DNA from: CAYRKQ01 sp964621845
GTDB taxonomy: Bacteria > Patescibacteriota > Saccharimonadia > Saccharimonadales > UBA7683
Direction: 5' to 3'
Length of the DNA: 8,550 bases
NCBI GenBank assembly: GCA_964621845.1
Contig: CAZUOL010000039.1
Span: forward strand, 1-8,550
Shown: positions 5,499-8,550 of the stretch, one piece after another
How the letters are laid out: every line of letters starts with the position of its first letter
Numbering within the stretch: position 1 is the first letter of the stretch
Position numbers and translations under genes: made by a program
The notes under the pieces: generated by a model
Database searches by the model: none
What the model was told of the DNA's origin: nothing
The model's input: only the letters and a program-made list of their open reading frames with translations

Positions 5499-5999
5499 CT
5501 ACTCTACGATTTCAAGTGAGGCGTTGTGTGCAACCAAGGCCTTACCAGCCTCCCTAGCTATGCGCCCTTTCAGTATTTCCGCAGCCCGCTTTCCTCTTTC
5601 GCCCGTCAGTTTTGTAACTGTAGCTCCTACATACTCGCCTGTTTCTGGATCATATGTTCGACGCCTAACACCTACCTCACCACTTCTAGCACCGCCCAAG
5701 GAATATTCAACCAAATTCGATTTAGGCCTTCCGTCTTCTTTATCTGCAGGTCGAACCTTATCCGTTACAGAAACCTTTAGATCGTCTTCGCTTGGACCAT
5801 CGTAACCATCAAAACGTATGGACTCACCAGGATTTTTTATTCTGATAACCGGAGCTGAATCCCCTTCGTATCGCATGGCTTCACGCTCAATAGGAGAGCC
5901 TTCAACATTAACTCCAGGGCCAACCTGTTGACCAAGCGCAGCGTATGTGTCAGCGATGCTAGAATCCGGATTGATTTTCGTAGCTGCTTCAAATGACAT
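5499..5999 (-). CDS. Orphan hydrophilic protein B (paralogue of A)
   Basis: A 166-aa soluble protein of unknown function, rich in Gly, Glu, Asp and Arg, with no signal peptide or membrane segment. Pieces shared with A: YAALGQQ (19-25), VSVTD (76-80), DPETGEYVGATVTKL (117-131) and TGERGKRAAEILKG (132-145), followed by a basic/Ala-rich helical end. B has an extra insert of about 30 residues in the middle. The start at 5999 is chosen because AAGGAAA lies just upstream; the longer ATG at 6068 falls in the -35 box of the gene's own promoter. It sits convergent to rpmE2 and divergent from prfA, interrupting a pairing that is often direct in other bacteria. It shares promoter and leader with A, indicating duplication of the whole unit. 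Confidence 0.8.
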   Translation of the reverse strand: MSFEAATKINPDSSIADTYAALGQQVGPGVNVEGSPIEREAMRYEGDSAPVIRIKNPGESIRFDGYDGPSEDDLKVSVTDKVRPADKEDGRPKSNLVEYSLGGARSGEVGVRRRTYDPETGEYVGATVTKLTGERGKRAAEILKGRIAREAGKALVAHNASLEIVE

Positions 6000-6039
6000 T
6001 ATTATTTCCTTATTGTTTATTTTAGTTTGAAACAATATT

Positions 6040-6068
6040 ATGGTAGCAAAATACTTATGTTTTGTCAA
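6040..6068 (-). promoter_or_regulatory. Promoter of orphan B
   Basis: -35 TTGACA (6068..6063), 17-nt spacer, -10 TACCAT (6045..6040). TATTGACAAAACATAA is identical to the promoter of orphan A over 16 nt, and TTTGCTA precedes both -10 boxes. The leader, like that of A, ends with AACAATAA then a GGAA-type Shine-Dalgarno and ATGTC. Confidence 0.75.
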
Positions 6069-6171
6069 TACCTTATAGCATAAAAAATTACTCCGTCTTC
6101 ACTGAACTACTTATCTTTAATATTTGGCCTACCCTTTCCTGCCTATCATTTCCACTGGCGTCCCTTATCTG

Positions 6172-6184
6172 TATACTTAGTATT
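6172..6184 (+). promoter_or_regulatory. -10 element of prfA, leaderless arrangement
   Basis: TATACT (6172-6177) ends exactly 7 nt before the prfA ATG (6185). A weak -35 (TTTCCA, four of six matches to TTGACA) lies 17 nt upstream. There is no purine-rich SD between -10 and ATG. Confidence 0.6.
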
Positions 6185-7234
6185 ATGGATACGCAAAAAC
6201 TTAGAGGAGAACTCGACCAATTAGTGACAGAGCTGAGCTCGCCGGATGCGTTTAACGACCCGAAGGTTGGTGAAAAAAACCGCCGGCGCGCCGAGCTTGA
6301 AACCATTATTGGCGAACTCAATCGAAAAAAGGCAGTGGAAGACCAATTAGCCGAGGCGCGTGAGATGGTTGGGAGTGCTGACAGTGAGCTTTCGGCACTT
6401 GCCAAAGAAGAGATCGCTCAACTCGAACCCGAACTTACTCGAATTCAAGAAAGTCTCAGTGAGCTACTCACCCCCAAGGATCCGAACGATCATAAGAACG
6501 CCGTGATTGAAATTCGTGCCGGAGCCGGCGGTGATGAGGCTAGTTTATTTGCAGCAGAACTACTAAGAATGTATCTGCGTTACTGTGAGACGCATGGCCT
6601 GAAGACTGAGCTCATGAGTGAAAATGCAAATGATACCGGTGGTTACAAAGAGGTGATTTTAGAGGTGCGGGGCGAAAACTCCTACAAACAACTGAAGTTT
6701 GAAGGCGGTGTACACCGTGTACAACGCGTGCCCGCAACTGAAAGCCAGGGTCGTATTCACACTTCCACCGCCACCGTGGCAGTGATGCCCGAGGCCGAAG
6801 AAACCGATATCGCCATTAATGACGCCGATCTTAAAATTGATACTTATCGTGCATCAGGCCACGGCGGTCAAAGTGTCAACACAACCGATTCAGCGGTCCG
6901 CATCACCCACTTACCAAGCGGCATCGTGGTCACCAACCAAGATGAGAAATCTCAGATCAAGAACAAGCTAAAGGCGATGAGCGTGCTGCGTTCCCGACTA
7001 CTACAAAAGCAAATTGATGAAGCGAACGCCGCCCTTTCTGCTCAACGCAAGAGCTTGATTGGCTCAGGTGATAGAAGCGAAAAAATCAGAACCTATAATT
7101 TCCCGCAAGACCGCATCACCGATCACCGCATCGGTTATTCTCGCAGCAACATCCCTGCCGCGATGAATGGTGAGATTGATGACATCATAGCTAAGCTACA
7201 ATCTTACGAATCCCAACTCGCTCGCGAGCACTAG
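6185..7234 (+). CDS. prfA: Peptide chain release factor 1
   Basis: RF1 recognises UAA and UAG in the ribosomal A site and triggers peptidyl-tRNA hydrolysis. The 349-aa product shows the family hallmarks: the N-terminal coiled-coil domain, domain 2 with EIRAGAGGDEASLFAAEL (109-126), the stop-codon tripeptide PAT (183-185, RF1 type), and the catalytic GGQ (227-229) in RASGHGGQSVNTTDSAVRI. RF2 would carry SPF instead of PAT. The start at 6185 matches the usual N-terminus; an in-frame ATG at 6062 would add 41 residues that translate the promoter of orphan B. There is no SD, and a -10 sits 7 nt before the ATG, so prfA appears leaderless. prmC, the GGQ methylase gene that commonly follows prfA, is absent from this window; orphan C lies there on the other strand. 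Confidence 0.97.
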   Translation: MDTQKLRGELDQLVTELSSPDAFNDPKVGEKNRRRAELETIIGELNRKKAVEDQLAEAREMVGSADSELSALAKEEIAQLEPELTRIQESLSELLTPKDPNDHKNAVIEIRAGAGGDEASLFAAELLRMYLRYCETHGLKTELMSENANDTGGYKEVILEVRGENSYKQLKFEGGVHRVQRVPATESQGRIHTSTATVAVMPEAEETDIAINDADLKIDTYRASGHGGQSVNTTDSAVRITHLPSGIVVTNQDEKSQIKNKLKAMSVLRSRLLQKQIDEANAALSAQRKSLIGSGDRSEKIRTYNFPQDRITDHRIGYSRSNIPAAMNGEIDDIIAKLQSYESQLAREH

Positions 7235-7276
7235 CTCACTGGCTGCGTTGCACCAGCAAATATTACCGGGCGACGT

Positions 7277-7837
7277 TTACACAATTGACTTTTCAATATA
7301 CCTTTTCGCCAAACGAGTAACCAATTTACCCGCGCGAACAATATGCTGAGGGTTCTTAAACTCAATTGGTTTCTGATCTTCCCCGTACCCAGCGCGTATC
7401 ACCCTAGCTACCGCCACACTTGCTCGCCCATCAAGATACGTATGCGTTTCTACACTGTAGAACCCCACGGGTGTATCTACACGGCTACCTGTGTGACTTT
7501 CACTATGACCCTCCCCCCTTTCGCCCGCACCAGTCTTTATAAAAGACATACCAGCAACCAAGGGGTTAGCGGAAGGCTGGATAATATCCCGCCCCCTTAG
7601 CAAGGCTGCATCACCTGTGCCATCTGTGCGTGTAGTATCGATCTCAGTAATCATAACTGACACTCCGCTTACACCGTCATCTGTTTGGTCAACATCATAA
7701 ATTGCTTGACCGTGTCCAATAGGATACTTAACACTATCTCTCAAACGTACCGGATACTCTGAAGCCGTATCGTATAGGTCACGAATTGCCTGTTCAGTTT
7801 GATCGTGGACTGCTCTGTGTTCTGTTGAAACTGACAT
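7277..7837 (-). CDS. Orphan hydrophilic protein C (possible distant relative of A/B)
   Basis: A 186-aa soluble protein I do not recognise; no signal peptide, membrane segment or catalytic motif. It is rich in Gly, Thr, Ser, Asp and Arg. Its overall layout resembles A and B: short helical N-terminus (RAVHDQTEQAIRDLYDTASEY), a turn-rich beta-type middle with an acidic DVDQTDDG patch, a strand pair (FYSVETHTYLDGRASVAVARVI), and a basic helical C-terminus (RAGKLVTRLAKRYIEK). Direct sequence identity to A/B is weak, so kinship is inferred from layout, size, strand and setting. It is convergent to prfA and divergent from the SpoU methylase. No good SD precedes the ATG. Two arrangements are possible: a TTGACA promoter at 7873-7901 with a 28-nt leader, or a leaderless start from GATAAT (7851..7846), 8 nt upstream. 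Confidence 0.72.
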   Translation of the reverse strand: MSVSTEHRAVHDQTEQAIRDLYDTASEYPVRLRDSVKYPIGHGQAIYDVDQTDDGVSGVSVMITEIDTTRTDGTGDAALLRGRDIIQPSANPLVAGMSFIKTGAGERGEGHSESHTGSRVDTPVGFYSVETHTYLDGRASVAVARVIRAGYGEDQKPIEFKNPQHIVRAGKLVTRLAKRYIEKSIV

Positions 7838-7872
7838 GTTATGAAATTATCCGATACAATTTTACATACAAT

Positions 7873-7901
7873 ATAATTACAATTATTTGTATTTCTGTCA
7901 A
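7873..7901 (-). promoter_or_regulatory. Candidate promoter of orphan C
   Basis: -35 TTGACA (7901..7896), 17-nt spacer, -10 AATTAT (7878..7873, four of six). The -35 matches those of A and B, but the spacer is different. It is divergent from the SpoU methylase promoter. Confidence 0.5.
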
Positions 7902-7917
7902 CTTTGTATCGAGTTCG

Positions 7918-7933
7918 TGCTATACTTGCCTTT
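7918..7933 (+). promoter_or_regulatory. Extended -10 of the SpoU methylase gene (leaderless)
   Basis: TGC plus TATACT (7921-7926) ends 7 nt before the ATG at 7934. No Shine-Dalgarno is present and no clear -35 is spaced correctly. Confidence 0.65.
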
Positions 7934-8550
7934 ATGGGTATCGATATAACCAGTGGTAATAATCCAAAAATAAAGTGGCTTAAGAGCCTTCACAACAATG
8001 CAACACGTCGGGAAGAAGGGGTGTTTTTAGTTGAGGGGGCAAAAGAAATTGCCATGGCGCTCGACGGCGATTTTCAGCCCCACTCCTTCTTCTTAGCGCC
8101 AGAAATTGCTGGCGATGCGCCTGAAACAGCAATGTCAAACGAGATGTACACTATCTCTAAAGAATGTTTTGAGCGCGTTGCTTACCGTAAAAGTTCGGAT
8201 GGCTTGTTGGCTGTATTTCATACCAAAAACCGCAGCCTCGATGAGCTGACTTTTGGCGAAAGCCCCTTCTTTTTGGTCGTTGAATCGGTTGAAAAACCCG
8301 GCAATTTAGGTGCAATTATTCGTACAGCTGACGGTGCTGGTGCCGATGCCGTAATAGTCTGTGATCAAAAGGCCGATGTCTTTAATCCAAATGTGATCAG
8401 GGCAAGTGTCGGCACACTGTTTACGACCCAAGTTGCAAGCTGCTCGAACGAAGCACTTGTGGAGTTTTTAGAGAAACATGAAGTTACTCCTTACGCTGCC
8501 CTGCTTTCTGCAAAATCGATGACATATAACACTGCTGATTTTACCCGACC
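7934..8550 (+). CDS. SpoU/TrmH-family RNA 2'-O-methyltransferase (partial, cut by window end)
   Basis: An S-adenosylmethionine-dependent RNA ribose 2'-O-methylase of the SPOUT (trefoil-knot) class, acting on rRNA or tRNA in the cytosol. The first 205 codons are in the window with no stop. The N-terminal part (NPKIKWLKSLHNNATRREEG, then VFLVEGAKEI) matches the SpoU substrate-binding domain found in rRNA methylases of the TrmH/RlmB type. The catalytic domain begins FFLVVESVEKPGNLGAIIRTADG, with the motif-1 N124 and R130, followed by NPNVIRASVGTLF (151-163). SAM-binding motif 3 lies beyond the window. The exact target is not readable. The start is supported by a -10 exactly 7 nt upstream and the lack of any upstream in-frame homology or SD. 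Confidence 0.93.
   Translation, partial: MGIDITSGNNPKIKWLKSLHNNATRREEGVFLVEGAKEIAMALDGDFQPHSFFLAPEIAGDAPETAMSNEMYTISKECFERVAYRKSSDGLLAVFHTKNRSLDELTFGESPFFLVVESVEKPGNLGAIIRTADGAGADAVIVCDQKADVFNPNVIRASVGTLFTTQVASCSNEALVEFLEKHEVTPYAALLSAKSMTYNTADFTR

Noticed and set aside
6062..6184. 41-residue N-terminal extension of prfA from an upstream in-frame ATG
   Set aside because: It would translate the promoter of orphan B and is not part of RF1; the family N-terminus starts at 6185, where a -10 is correctly placed.
7235..7276. Terminator between prfA and orphan C
   Set aside because: Only 4-bp stems (GAGC/GCTC, CTGG/CCAG) are seen and no T-tract.
3763..7933. tRNA, small RNA genes, CRISPR or insertion sequence ends in the intergenic gaps
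   Set aside because: The gaps are under 200 nt and are accounted for by promoters, leaders and one terminator; no cloverleaf, repeat-spacer array or terminal inverted repeats were seen.
1..8550. UGA recoded as glycine, as in Gracilibacteria/SR1
   Set aside because: TGA ends the EamA-like gene at the natural end of its last helix and does not occur inside the conserved genes.

Overview
The window looks like chromosomal DNA of a Patescibacteria (CPR) bacterium, most likely Candidatus Saccharibacteria or a relative. This is an inference. The basis is a short EF-Ts (198 aa), a zinc-free type B ribosomal protein L31, many small orphan proteins between core translation genes, and a mixture of Shine-Dalgarno and apparently leaderless genes. 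The genetic code looks standard, because UGA terminates the EamA-like gene. No rRNA, tRNA, insertion sequence, CRISPR array or phage gene is visible.

Left part (1-3321, all minus strand): the gene order is rpsB, a 72-aa coupled orphan, tsf (EF-Ts), a putative Fe(II)/2-oxoglutarate oxygenase-like protein, then an APH/choline-kinase-fold kinase. The first four are tightly packed and probably one transcript. The kinase appears to have its own promoter with a leaderless start.

Middle (3322-5000, minus strand): orphan protein A, a half-size EamA/DMT membrane protein, and a protein weakly resembling the gamma-glutamylcyclotransferase/AIG2 fold.

Right part (4900-8550): plus-strand translation genes rpmE2 (L31), prfA (RF1) and a SpoU/TrmH RNA methyltransferase, cut by the window end. 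They alternate with minus-strand orphans B and C. A and B are recognisable paralogues: they share coding motifs, a near-identical TTGACA promoter and a similar SD leader. C is a more distant possible relative.

Two things stand out. First, five genes (kinase, EamA-like, AIG2-like, prfA, SpoU methylase) have a -10 hexamer 7 or 8 nt before the ATG and no Shine-Dalgarno, so they probably make leaderless mRNAs; rpsB, the 72-aa ORF, tsf, rpmE2, A and B have good SDs. Second, the A/B(/C) family is interleaved with core translation genes and splits the rpmE-prfA neighbourhood common in other bacteria.
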